From positions 1 through 13,994 of the forward strand of contig CAMZEQ010000007.1 of NCBI GenBank assembly GCA_947305835.1: 13,994 nt of DNA, in the 5' to 3' direction. Position numbers and translations under genes: made by a program. Numbering within the stretch: position 1 is the stretch's first letter; every line of letters starts with the position of its first letter. The stretch comes from an uncultured Alphaproteobacteria bacterium (lineage in GTDB: Bacteria; Pseudomonadota; Alphaproteobacteria; CAAHEQ01; UBA3637). Of the stretch, positions 5,909 through 13,866 are shown piece by piece. A model generated the notes under the pieces. It made no database searches. It worked only from the letters and a program-made list of their open reading frames with translations, and was not told the origin of the DNA.

Positions 5909-7812
5909 CAAATTTATTTACAGCAAAAACCAACTTTACTGCCGGTGAATTATCACCTGATTTATTGGGGCGTGTTGATTTGACGAGCTATAACAACGGT
6001 GCACAAATTTTGGAAAACGTTTTCATCGAACCCACCAGGGGCATCCACCGCCGACCGGGTTTGCAATACATTGCTACCTTATCCGGAAAAGGTCGTTTAA
6101 TCAGCTATGAAGAAGACAGTACAAGTACTTACCTGTTTATTATTCAACATAATCAAACGTTGATTTATAAAAATGATACATTATACACAACACTTTCGAC
6201 ACCGTGGCAATCAAACCAATTGACCCAAATTTGTTGGACAGCGATTACGGATGGCTTAATTATTGTACATCCTGATGTTGCCCCACAACGTTTTACCTTA
6301 AATAATGGCACGTGGTCTGTCGGCAATTTCCAATTTTTATCAACAGATAATTATGTTCATCAACCTTATCATCGTTTTGGGGCTGATCACATCACCATTG
6401 CGGCCAGTGCCAGCACCGGTACAACAAATTTAACCGCAAGTGCAGATCTGTTTGCATCACGCCATTTAAACCAAACAATGAAGTTAGGTGATGGCTATGT
6501 TCAAATTACAGCTATTACAGATACGCAACATGCCACCGCCACAGTGTTAAAAAAATTATCCGAAGAAGATTCTTTGGATGCGACCCGTTATTGGGGTGAA
6601 GTTGCATGGAACACGACCCATGGTTGGCCTATCAGTGTTGCAACTTATCAACAACGCTTGGTATTCGGCGGATCAAAAAAGTTACCCAATACATTATGGT
6701 TCAGCCAAACAGATGATATGACCAACTTTGAAGAAGGCGAGGCCTTAGACAACGAAGCGATTACTTTTTCATTAACTTCTGATGAAAGCAATAAAATTTG
6801 TTCACTTTTTGCCGGCCGACACCTGCAAATTTTCACCACAAGTGCGGAATGGATGGTCACAGGCGATCCGTTAGCCCCTGGCTCTATTCAATTAAGACGT
6901 CAAACACAAGTTGGTTCCCCCGACACACGTTATGTTCCGCCGATCGGGATTGACGGGGCAACTATTTTTGCCGCAGCAAACGGTAAAGAAATTAGGGAAT
7001 TTTTATTTTCTGATTTGGAAGGAATTTATCAAGCGACTGATTTATCTTTATTGGCTCATCATGCCATCAAGCAACCGACAGATATGGTCTATGATAAATA
7101 CAGGCGTCAAGCCTATATCATCATGCAGGATGGCACATTGAGTGCTTTAACGAGTTTTCGTTCAGAAGATATGCAAAGTTGGACACGCCATAAAACAAAC
7201 GGATCTTTTTTGTATGCCGCTGCTTCCGGTCAAAATACATATTTTCTGACCCAGCGCAACAACGTTTATTATTTGGAAAAATTATCCGATCAAATGTACA
7301 TGGATATGGCCACAACCCAAACAAGTATTACCCCCACCAACAGCTGGGGAAATTTGGCCTATCTGAACGGTTTTGAAGTCCGATTGTTGGCCGATGGACG
7401 TGTTCAGGAAAATCAAACTGTCTCGGGCGGAAGTGTTACTTTAAATATCTCTGCCACTGAATTACAAGCGGGGTTAGCTTTTACACATAAAGTTGCCCCT
7501 TTGCCCGCAGCCGGTGGTGCTAATAATGGTCCGGCTCCCGTCAGTTCTTGTCGTTTTGTACGCGGCGTTTTTCGTTTAATTAATACCAAAAGTTTTCAAA
7601 TTGATACAGGCACCGGATTACACCAGGAAATGGTCAATAATCTGTCCAATTATACCCTGGACAGTGCCCCCGGCAGCAAAACAACGGATATTATTGTTCG
7701 CGGGCTGGGATGGAAACGAAATCCGACCGTTCCTTTATGGCTGATCCAAGGCGATCAACCTTTACCTTTTCAGTTGGTATCGGTCACAAGTGATATAAAA
7801 ATAGGAGAATAA
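5905..7812 (+). CDS. Tail nozzle / tail tubular protein B-like
   Basis: 635 residues; T7 gp12 is 794. The N-terminus FTAGELSPDLLGRVDLTSYN followed by GIHRRPGLQYIATL is the hallmark of a widespread podovirus tail family occupying the gp12 (nozzle) position. The body is beta-rich, as expected for a propeller-like nozzle. It includes YQQRLVFGGSKKLPNTLWFS and TTSAEWMVTGDPLAPGSIQL, both typical of this family. It overlaps the adaptor gene by 4 bp. No enzymatic residues or coiled coil are seen. With no separate tail fibre gene in the rest of the cassette, this protein or one outside the window may contact the receptor. Confidence 0.8.
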   Translation: MTNLFTAKTNFTAGELSPDLLGRVDLTSYNNGAQILENVFIEPTRGIHRRPGLQYIATLSGKGRLISYEEDSTSTYLFIIQHNQTLIYKNDTLYTTLSTPWQSNQLTQICWTAITDGLIIVHPDVAPQRFTLNNGTWSVGNFQFLSTDNYVHQPYHRFGADHITIAASASTGTTNLTASADLFASRHLNQTMKLGDGYVQITAITDTQHATATVLKKLSEEDSLDATRYWGEVAWNTTHGWPISVATYQQRLVFGGSKKLPNTLWFSQTDDMTNFEEGEALDNEAITFSLTSDESNKICSLFAGRHLQIFTTSAEWMVTGDPLAPGSIQLRRQTQVGSPDTRYVPPIGIDGATIFAAANGKEIREFLFSDLEGIYQATDLSLLAHHAIKQPTDMVYDKYRRQAYIIMQDGTLSALTSFRSEDMQSWTRHKTNGSFLYAAASGQNTYFLTQRNNVYYLEKLSDQMYMDMATTQTSITPTNSWGNLAYLNGFEVRLLADGRVQENQTVSGGSVTLNISATELQAGLAFTHKVAPLPAAGGANNGPAPVSSCRFVRGVFRLINTKSFQIDTGTGLHQEMVNNLSNYTLDSAPGSKTTDIIVRGLGWKRNPTVPLWLIQGDQPLPFQLVSVTSDIKIGE

Positions 7813-7813
7813 A

Positions 7814-8290
7814 ATGGAAGCAGTACTTATTGCAACAGCAGTTTCTATTTTGGGGTCAGCATATTATACAAAAACAAATGCTGACCATCAAAAAGAAATG
7901 ATCAAAAAATCCAACGAAAATGCAGCTCAAACTGCATTTTTACAAAACAAACAAGCCCAACTGGCTTTGGAAGAACAACGGCGTAAAAATAAAAATCTGT
8001 TAAACCAACAGCAAGCCGCGTATAAAGCGCGATTAGGGGCCTCAGGATTATCGGGGCAAACCGGTTCGGGCGATACTTATCTGAATGCCATGAAAAAAGA
8101 ATACGACATGGAAGATAAATATTTGGTAAATCAGGCCAAAATTTCCTCTGATGCCTTACTCAACAGTTTGGGACGGACAACAAGTACCAACTTGTTAAAA
8201 TTAAATAGTATTAACAGCGAAAGTCAGGCCAATACTTATAATACTTTGGGCAATTTGGCCGGCGGTATCGGGCGTACAATGATAAAATAG
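7814..8290 (+). CDS. Internal virion protein (T7 gp14-like DNA ejection protein)
   Basis: 158 residues, one base after the nozzle stop, with an AGGAG site inside the preceding gene. Residues 1-20 are hydrophobic (VLIATAVSILGSAYY), followed by a long Lys/Gln/Asn-rich helix (about 25-70) and a glycine-rich ARLGASGLSGQTGSG hinge. This architecture and position match gp14-type internal proteins, which are packed in the head and ejected to help form the channel across the envelope. T7 gp14 is 196 residues. The large partners gp15 and gp16 are absent here, so the ejection apparatus would be minimal. Confidence 0.7.
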   Translation: MEAVLIATAVSILGSAYYTKTNADHQKEMIKKSNENAAQTAFLQNKQAQLALEEQRRKNKNLLNQQQAAYKARLGASGLSGQTGSGDTYLNAMKKEYDMEDKYLVNQAKISSDALLNSLGRTTSTNLLKLNSINSESQANTYNTLGNLAGGIGRTMIK

Positions 8291-8297
8291 GTGTCTC

Positions 8298-8558
8298 ATG
8301 AAAACGGCCCTGAAAAAGCTAACGCCGTTTTTGGAAAAAGCCGTCAGGAGTTATCAGAACTTCGCCAGTGATAATTGTCCCATGGATGCAAAAGAGTTTG
8401 GTGCTTATCATAGTGCCTGTAAAGCAGCGTTATTACACATTGCCCTGTTGGTTAAAATTTTGGACAATTCGGAAGCTGTTTCCGACCACAAACCCGACTT
8501 ATTGGATTTAATTCATCAAGCCAAAGAGGATTTAAAAGATGAAAACGACATTCCTTGA
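8298..8558 (+). CDS. Hypothetical 86-residue protein, candidate small terminase subunit
   Basis: A helical, cytosolic protein of 86 residues overlapping the large terminase gene by 20 bp. The sequence (FLEKAVRSYQNFASDNCPMD, then AKEFGAYHSACKAALLHIALLVKIL) has no recognisable helix-turn-helix. T7 gp18, the small terminase, is 89 residues and also lies upstream of the large subunit. Size and position therefore suggest a packaging role, recognising the phage DNA and loading the motor, but I cannot show homology. The ATG has an AGGTG-type ribosome site. It could equally be an unrelated conserved phage protein. Confidence 0.55.
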   Translation: MKTALKKLTPFLEKAVRSYQNFASDNCPMDAKEFGAYHSACKAALLHIALLVKILDNSEAVSDHKPDLLDLIHQAKEDLKDENDIP

Positions 8559-9930
8559 ATTCGTGTGGATTTGGGATAAAATACAAAAAATGAATGTCCC
8601 GAAACATCATAGAATGATGGGGCGTTTTTTGTCGGATCTTTATCATCAATCCGGACGACGTCAAGCCGTTTTAATGGCATTTCGAAATTCCGGAAAATCC
8701 ACATTGGTTGGTCTTTTTTGTGCGTGGACTTTAAGTCAAAATCCAAATTTACGTTTATTGGTTTTATCGGCAGATTATGCTCTGGCAAAAAAAATGGTGC
8801 ACCATATTAAACACATTTTGGAAAAACATCCCTGCTGTCAGGATTTAAAGCCTGATAAAAAAGAAGAATGGGCCGGGGATAAATTGACCATTAAACGTCA
8901 TTCAACCGGTCGAGATCCTTCCGTTTTGGCAAAAGGATTAACCGCTAATATAACGGGATGCCGGGCAGATATTATCTTATGTGATGATGTGGAAGTACCA
9001 AAAACATGTAACACTTCGGCAAAACGTGAAGATTTAAAACAAAAATTATCTGAATTGGATTATATCTTAGCACCTGACGGTTTGATTTTATATATCGGAA
9101 CCCCACATACACGCGATACAATTTACCATCAAAACGGGTGGCAAAAACTTATTTTGCCCATTATGGATAAATCGGGTTGCCCCACTTGGCCCGAACGTTT
9201 TCCAGTGGATAAAATTGAAAAAATCCGATATTCGACTCCGAGGAGTAAATTTTTAAGCCAAATGATGTTGCAACCAATCGCTTTTGATCAACAACGACTG
9301 AATGATAAAAAATTGAAACAATATCTTTGTGAGTTAGATTACTATGAAGCCAATGGTCAAGCTGTTTTAAAACTTGACGGCCATCATTTGGTATCCGGCT
9401 GCGCCTGGTGGGATCCGGCATTGGGTAAAATTGGCGGAGACAAAAGCGTTGTAGCGGCTGTTTTTTCAGATAGTGAAGGCCGAAGTTATATTCATCGCTT
9501 GCTCTACTTAACCGTTCCCGAAAATGAAGAAGCCACATCCTACCAATGTCATCAAGTGGTACAATTTTTAAAAGATCTGATGTTACCGGCCATTCATTTG
9601 GAAACAAACGGTATCGGACGTTTTTTGCCTGCTTTATTGCGTCAGGAGTTGGCCCGGAATCGATTATCTGTGGCTGTTTTGGAAGAAACATCCCGACAAA
9701 ATAAAACAGAACGCATTTTGGGGGCCATAGAACCACCGCTTTTAAACGGTAATCTTTTTGCTCATCAAAGTGTTTATCAAACACCTTTTATCCATGAAAT
9801 GCAAGACTTTCATCCCAACGGCAATACACATGATGATGGCCTGGATGCGGTCGCCGGATGTTTGATCAGCGAACCTATCCGGTTAAAAACAATACCGCAA
9901 TTTTATAAAAATCGCCCTCTATGGCGGTAA
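8539..9930 (+). CDS. Terminase large subunit (DNA packaging motor)
   Basis: 463 residues, an ATPase that drives DNA through the portal plus a nuclease that cuts concatemers. Walker A is AFRNSGKST (47-55). Walker B is ADIILCDDVE (143-152), with the catalytic acid directly after the aspartates. The coupling motif is YIGTPH (185-190). The RuvC-like nuclease acidic residues are Asp292 (WWDPALG), Glu355 (HLETNG) and Asp433/Asp436 (HDDGLDA). All key residues look intact, so the motor is probably functional. The start at 8539 keeps the full N-terminal region; AAAGAGG lies upstream inside the preceding gene. The T7 gp19-like type suggests unit-length packaging with terminal repeats, but the cutting mode cannot be read from sequence. 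Confidence 0.92.
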   Translation: MKTTFLEFVWIWDKIQKMNVPKHHRMMGRFLSDLYHQSGRRQAVLMAFRNSGKSTLVGLFCAWTLSQNPNLRLLVLSADYALAKKMVHHIKHILEKHPCCQDLKPDKKEEWAGDKLTIKRHSTGRDPSVLAKGLTANITGCRADIILCDDVEVPKTCNTSAKREDLKQKLSELDYILAPDGLILYIGTPHTRDTIYHQNGWQKLILPIMDKSGCPTWPERFPVDKIEKIRYSTPRSKFLSQMMLQPIAFDQQRLNDKKLKQYLCELDYYEANGQAVLKLDGHHLVSGCAWWDPALGKIGGDKSVVAAVFSDSEGRSYIHRLLYLTVPENEEATSYQCHQVVQFLKDLMLPAIHLETNGIGRFLPALLRQELARNRLSVAVLEETSRQNKTERILGAIEPPLLNGNLFAHQSVYQTPFIHEMQDFHPNGNTHDDGLDAVAGCLISEPIRLKTIPQFYKNRPLWR

Positions 9931-9939
9931 GGAGAAAAA

Positions 9940-10344
9940 ATGAACGAAACAGAAATTTTGGCAAAGACCATTTACGGTGAAGCCCGCGGAGAATCATTGT
10001 CCGGTCAAGAAGCCGTGGCCAATGTGATTTTGAATCGTGTTAAGATGAACTTAATTCATCCGATGTGGTGGGGAAAATCCATTACAGAGGTGTGTTTAAA
10101 ACCAAAACAATTTTCATGTTGGAATTCAGATGATCCCAACTTTAAACTGTTACAAGCAGATTTATCGACTCAACCTGTTTATCAAATTTGCGAACGCATT
10201 GCCAGACGTGCTTTAGCCGGTGTTTTAAAAGATAATACAAAGGGTGCCACACATTACCATTCCTTTCGCTGTCATCCGCTGTGGGCACGACATTTGGTAC
10301 CTTGTGCCCAAATCGGACATCATTTATTTTATCGAGGAGTTTAA
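9940..10344 (+). CDS. Endolysin: SleB-like cell wall hydrolase (Hydrolase_2)
   Basis: 134 residues, a peptidoglycan hydrolase of the SleB/CwlJ family. The hallmark N-terminus AKTIYGEARGESLSGQEAVANVILNRV carries the conserved Glu residues (GEARGE). Further family features are KPKQFSCWN, the central Trp/Cys region, and GATHYHS near the end. There is no signal peptide, so it needs a holin to reach the wall; the two following small membrane genes fit that role. It uses the AAGGAGAAAAAATG initiation cassette right at the terminase stop. Its final codons contain GAGGAG, the ribosome site of the next gene. Confidence 0.88.
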   Translation: MNETEILAKTIYGEARGESLSGQEAVANVILNRVKMNLIHPMWWGKSITEVCLKPKQFSCWNSDDPNFKLLQADLSTQPVYQICERIARRALAGVLKDNTKGATHYHSFRCHPLWARHLVPCAQIGHHLFYRGV

Positions 10345-10575
10345 ATGCCCACCCCAACTTTATCCATGGAAATCGGCAAACTGATGGCCTCAGTTGCATT
10401 ATTGCAACAGCAATTGAGCGACATCAAACAACAAGTCGATACCTTATATGCTAACTTAAAACATGAATTTGTTTTAAGAAGCGAAATCACCCCGATTAAA
10501 AATCTAATCGGTTTGATTGTGGCCACCACCGGTACCGCACTGGCGATGGCTTTGTTAAATTTAATTTTAAAATAG
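10345..10575 (+). CDS. XhlA-like coiled-coil, C-terminally anchored membrane protein (holin accessory)
   Basis: 76 residues, starting at the base after the endolysin stop. Residues about 5-45 form an amphipathic coiled coil (KLMASVALLQQQLSDIKQQV). Residues about 53-75 form one membrane segment (NLIGLIVATTGTALAMALLN) ending in a Lys. This coiled coil plus C-terminal anchor is the layout of XhlA-type proteins, which work with a holin in lysis cassettes. A spanin-like or tail-anchored role is possible, but the lack of a Cys lipobox or periplasmic domain argues against a classical spanin. The call is based on architecture and context. Confidence 0.6.
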   Translation: MPTPTLSMEIGKLMASVALLQQQLSDIKQQVDTLYANLKHEFVLRSEITPIKNLIGLIVATTGTALAMALLNLILK

Positions 10576-10584
10576 GAGGATTAA

Positions 10585-10764
10585 ATGCTGACCTTTATTA
10601 TAAATCATTTTTCGGATTTTATTATAGCCTTAACATCCATCGTCACAGGGGCAAGTGCGCTGACCGCTCTGACCCCCGGCGATAAAGACGATAAAGTAAT
10701 GTCTAAAATCAAAAATGTGCTGGATATTTGTGCTTTAAATATAGGCAATGCCAAAACGGCCTAA
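10585..10764 (+). CDS. 59-residue holin-like small membrane protein
   Basis: A short gene with a perfect AGGAGG ribosome site (10575-10580) 4 bases before its ATG. Residues 2-30 are hydrophobic (FIIALTSIVTGASALTALT). Residues 33-59 are charged and then helical (PGDKDDKVMSKIKNVLDICA), ending in LNIGNAKTA. A single N-terminal membrane segment after the endolysin and XhlA-like genes suggests a holin or pinholin. Similar 'TP-x-KDD ... KVLDxxALNxGxAK' small proteins occur, from memory, in other phage lysis regions. Its stop codon overlaps the stop of the convergent pilus gene by 4 bp, and no terminator follows. Confidence 0.65.
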   Translation: MLTFIINHFSDFIIALTSIVTGASALTALTPGDKDDKVMSKIKNVLDICALNIGNAKTA

Positions 10765-11882
10765 CCGCCCAAGCCCATACCACTGACCATTTGATCTTGC
10801 ATAACGAAGGTTCCCCAAACAACCCAACCGATCACACCCGCAATCGACAAAATAGCAATAGCATTCAAAATTTCCGCCTGCTTGCCGATCGTCCGGATAG
10901 ATGCTTCTAACCATCCGTTTGCTAAATTTTCCAAAGCTTCCGGAAATGTATCCAATTCGGCATAAATACGCAAATCGCCCACGATTTCTTCATCCGGAAA
11001 TCCCAAGCGGGTGTGATACAGGGCTTCCCCCAAGTTATCACCGTTTCGAATAAACATTAATGCCCGATTCAATCGATATTTTAAATAGGGTGTTGAATCC
11101 TCACTCATCAAAGATTGAACAGCCCTGGATACCGGCATCCCTGCCCGCACTAATGCAGACAATGCCAACAACCAACTGACCCCGATAAATCCACGATAAA
11201 TAGACCATGGCGGAAATTTATCAAAAGAAGCCCGTCCGTTGCCTTTCCAGTACGGAAATGTAATCAATACACAAATCACTATGGTCGGAATGATAGAAAA
11301 CAAGAATATAGGATGCAAATCCACAAAGGTGGACATATCCACCAATGATTTTGCCACACCCTTCCATTGTAAATTAGGGACTGCATCAATCATAGGCGGC
11401 ACCATAAACTTCGCAACCCCCCAAATCAACAACGCCACCATACACATCAAAAATAACGGATAAGCCACTGCGCCCCAAACCAAAGAACGCATCTGATTCA
11501 TACCTTCCACCACACGAACAGTATGTTGTAAAGCCAATTCCAAATTGGCCACGTCACCCACCGAAAGCAACAATAATTCCGTTGAAGGGGCCCAACCACG
11601 CAAGGCTTCCGAAAAAGTTTGACCGTTACGAATACGTGTCATCCAACTGGCCACAGCCATTGCCATTGTATCGGAAGTATTACGTCCATCTTTGGAAGCA
11701 ATTTGATAAAGACGTTCCAACGCATCCATCAATGAAAATCTGTTTTTCAAAAGGGCCGTCAACTTACGGTACATTTCCAATCGATCTTCCGCGTGCATTC
11801 GTACCATAACACGGGCATAGGCCATGTTAATTTGTTCAAATATGTTCCCAGACAATTGTACCGTTTGCTTTTTCTGTGCCAT
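10761..11882 (-). CDS. Pilus/type II secretion inner-membrane platform protein (PilR/PilC/GspF family)
   Basis: 373 residues, the inner-membrane platform that couples the assembly ATPase to pilin addition. It has two T2SSF-type helical repeats: about 33-130 (EMYRKLTALLKNRFSLMDAL) and about 235-335 (LALSALVRAGMPVSRAVQSL, GDNLGEALYH). Membrane segments lie at about 134-160, 190-209 and 340-361. It follows the ATPase gene with 13 bases between and an AAGGAGGG ribosome site, so the two are co-transcribed. The order after a PilP-like and an ATPase gene matches R64 pilP-pilQ-pilR. The next expected gene, the major prepilin (pilS), is absent because the phage module begins at its stop. Confidence 0.85.
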   Translation of the reverse strand: MAQKKQTVQLSGNIFEQINMAYARVMVRMHAEDRLEMYRKLTALLKNRFSLMDALERLYQIASKDGRNTSDTMAMAVASWMTRIRNGQTFSEALRGWAPSTELLLLSVGDVANLELALQHTVRVVEGMNQMRSLVWGAVAYPLFLMCMVALLIWGVAKFMVPPMIDAVPNLQWKGVAKSLVDMSTFVDLHPIFLFSIIPTIVICVLITFPYWKGNGRASFDKFPPWSIYRGFIGVSWLLALSALVRAGMPVSRAVQSLMSEDSTPYLKYRLNRALMFIRNGDNLGEALYHTRLGFPDEEIVGDLRIYAELDTFPEALENLANGWLEASIRTIGKQAEILNAIAILSIAGVIGWVVWGTFVMQDQMVSGMGLGG

Positions 11883-11895
11883 ATCCTATCCCTCC

Positions 11896-13854
11896 TTAAA
11901 TCAAGTTCGGTTGATTGAGTAATCCGCACCAACGTTCTACTTCTTCAATATCGAACTCACCTTTAAACATATGTTCAATGGCGCCTTCTTTCAATGTTCG
12001 ACCATGTAAATCCGTAATCCAATAATTTGTTGCCTTTTGTGTTTCCCCTTTCAGCATTAAATCCAAAAAGGTCGTATCCGGCAAAACAAATTCAGCCACA
12101 GCCGAACGCCCGCTAACGCCCCTAAAATCACATTCCTCACACCCGGCCCCGCGCAGGTATGTATTTTCCAAAGCAATATCACCATAGGCTTCCCGCAATC
12201 TTTGAACAGCCGGATGATTCGGCTGAGTTTTTGTCGGCACCCGACAACACGGGCAAACTTTTCGGAAAAGACGTTGAGCCAACATGCCGCGCATAATGGA
12301 CGGATCCTGTAATTTAAAATCTTCCACACCAATATCTTTTAAACGTAACAAGACGGCCGTTGCCGTGTTGGCGTGCAACGTTGTCCATACATTATGACCG
12401 GACAATGCGCCGCGAAAAGCCAAATCAGCCGCTGATAAAGTACGGATTTCACCGATCATCAATGAATCCGGGTCAGATCGCAAAGCTGCCGACAAAGCTT
12501 TCGTAAATTCACGATCTTTTGCTTCTTCGATTCCTGCGTTTGTCACCGGCATCTGGCGCGCACCGGGGATCGGATATTCGGGCGGATCTTCCACTGTAAT
12601 TAAATTTGTTTCGTAATTACGTTCTTTTAACATGGCAATCATATTCCGCTGTAACGTCGTGGATTTACCGGAACCCGTCGGACCGGATACAATCACAATG
12701 CCGGTTGGTAACGAACGCAAAAAACGAAACTGATCAATATCATATTGATTGAATCCTAAACTTTCCAAAGCGGCGTCACCTATTGCCGAATTATCGTCTG
12801 CATACAACAAACGAATAACAACGTAACGCGTACCAAAAGCAATCGGGTTAAATTGTAAACGCAAACCTAATACAGATTTGGGTAATACCAATCGTCCGCC
12901 GGAACCACGCAATGGTGTACGACCCAATTTTTGCGCCGCCTGATATTCGTTTTGGGCATAGTTTGAATCTGAAATATCGGCCGAGGCAAACGCCGCACGC
13001 ACAAAACTTTCACCCCATTCTTTGTTATATTCCATTTCTGTTTGCATCAAACCGTTCACACGAAACATCACCGTCGTATGATCCGCCACCACAATATGAA
13101 TATCTGATACGTGATTGATTGCAGCCCGCGAAATCACGGTCACAAAGTCACGTTGCATACGTGTCTGACGTTGTGCTTCTTCCGTACTGATCGAATCGGT
13201 TGCCGTACGAATTTGATCCGCGTAAGTATAAATGGCCGTTAATTCAGCCGTCGTCACATATTCGGGATCACCAATTTGCAAACGACGCTTTTTGGCCAAA
13301 TATTCGAATCCTAAAACACGTCCGTCATAACGACTGTCGCCCACCACAAAAAAGCGACCGTTCGCAAACAAGGCCAAAAGTTTTCTGGTCTCCTCATTAA
13401 CAGGGAATGACCCCGTTGCTGACGTCATACATTCATTCCCGTTATCATACAGATCTTTTAAGAAACGGACAGAACTGTGATCATTCGGATCATCATACGA
13501 ATACAGCTGCGTCGCAGTATTTTGTTCGGCCTGAGGATTTTCTTCCACTGTCAATTTTGTTTCGGCTGTAATTTCTTCGGGTTGAACAGCCGGTGTGTCC
13601 GCCTGTTGTGACGGGACATCCGCAAATTCCTGAAGTGTATTTAAAGATTCCGATAAATTGGGGCGCGGCTCTAAAATATCACTGGTTGAAAATGATTGAT
13701 CGGCGGGAGCCTGGCCTGCATTCAAATCTGACGGAACAGCCTGTTCCGCCTGAGGCGGGATAACGGGAGGAGCTAAAACATCCGTGTTGATATCAACCGT
13801 ACCGTTGGTATCAGAAATGTTTTCACCATTAAATTGTTGGTTTTGCTCATCCAT
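11896..13854 (-). CDS. Pilus assembly / secretion ATPase (PilQ R64-type, GspE/PilB superfamily)
   Basis: 652 residues, a hexameric ATPase that powers pilus extension from the cytosol. Residues 1 to about 125 are low-complexity, rich in Gln, Glu, Pro and Thr, and probably disordered. The catalytic half has Walker A GPTGSGKST (391-399), the Asp box ITVEDPPEY, Walker B SLMIGEIR (about 464-471) and the His box GHNVWTTLHANTA. The four cysteines CPCC and CEEC (about 534-537 and 572-575) form the zinc site of assembly-type ATPases, so it is not a PilT-like retraction motor. I prefer ATG 13854, with AGG 7 bases upstream; GTG at 13860 is too close to that site. Confidence 0.88.
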   Translation of the reverse strand: MDEQNQQFNGENISDTNGTVDINTDVLAPPVIPPQAEQAVPSDLNAGQAPADQSFSTSDILEPRPNLSESLNTLQEFADVPSQQADTPAVQPEEITAETKLTVEENPQAEQNTATQLYSYDDPNDHSSVRFLKDLYDNGNECMTSATGSFPVNEETRKLLALFANGRFFVVGDSRYDGRVLGFEYLAKKRRLQIGDPEYVTTAELTAIYTYADQIRTATDSISTEEAQRQTRMQRDFVTVISRAAINHVSDIHIVVADHTTVMFRVNGLMQTEMEYNKEWGESFVRAAFASADISDSNYAQNEYQAAQKLGRTPLRGSGGRLVLPKSVLGLRLQFNPIAFGTRYVVIRLLYADDNSAIGDAALESLGFNQYDIDQFRFLRSLPTGIVIVSGPTGSGKSTTLQRNMIAMLKERNYETNLITVEDPPEYPIPGARQMPVTNAGIEEAKDREFTKALSAALRSDPDSLMIGEIRTLSAADLAFRGALSGHNVWTTLHANTATAVLLRLKDIGVEDFKLQDPSIMRGMLAQRLFRKVCPCCRVPTKTQPNHPAVQRLREAYGDIALENTYLRGAGCEECDFRGVSGRSAVAEFVLPDTTFLDLMLKGETQKATNYWITDLHGRTLKEGAIEHMFKGEFDIEEVERWCGLLNQPNLI

Positions 13855-13866
13855 TGACACACCTGA

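Noticed and set aside
9161..9784. Open frame of 207 residues on the minus strand
   Set aside because: It lies wholly inside the large terminase gene, which carries all its motifs; the antisense product resembles nothing and lacks a ribosome site.
9940..10344. SleB-type hydrolase as a sporulation germination enzyme
   Set aside because: The context is a phage late operon in a Gram-negative-type genome; this family is common among phage endolysins.
10728..10910. Open frame of 60 residues on the plus strand
   Set aside because: It overlaps the end of the holin-like gene and the antisense of the pilus platform gene; no ribosome site.
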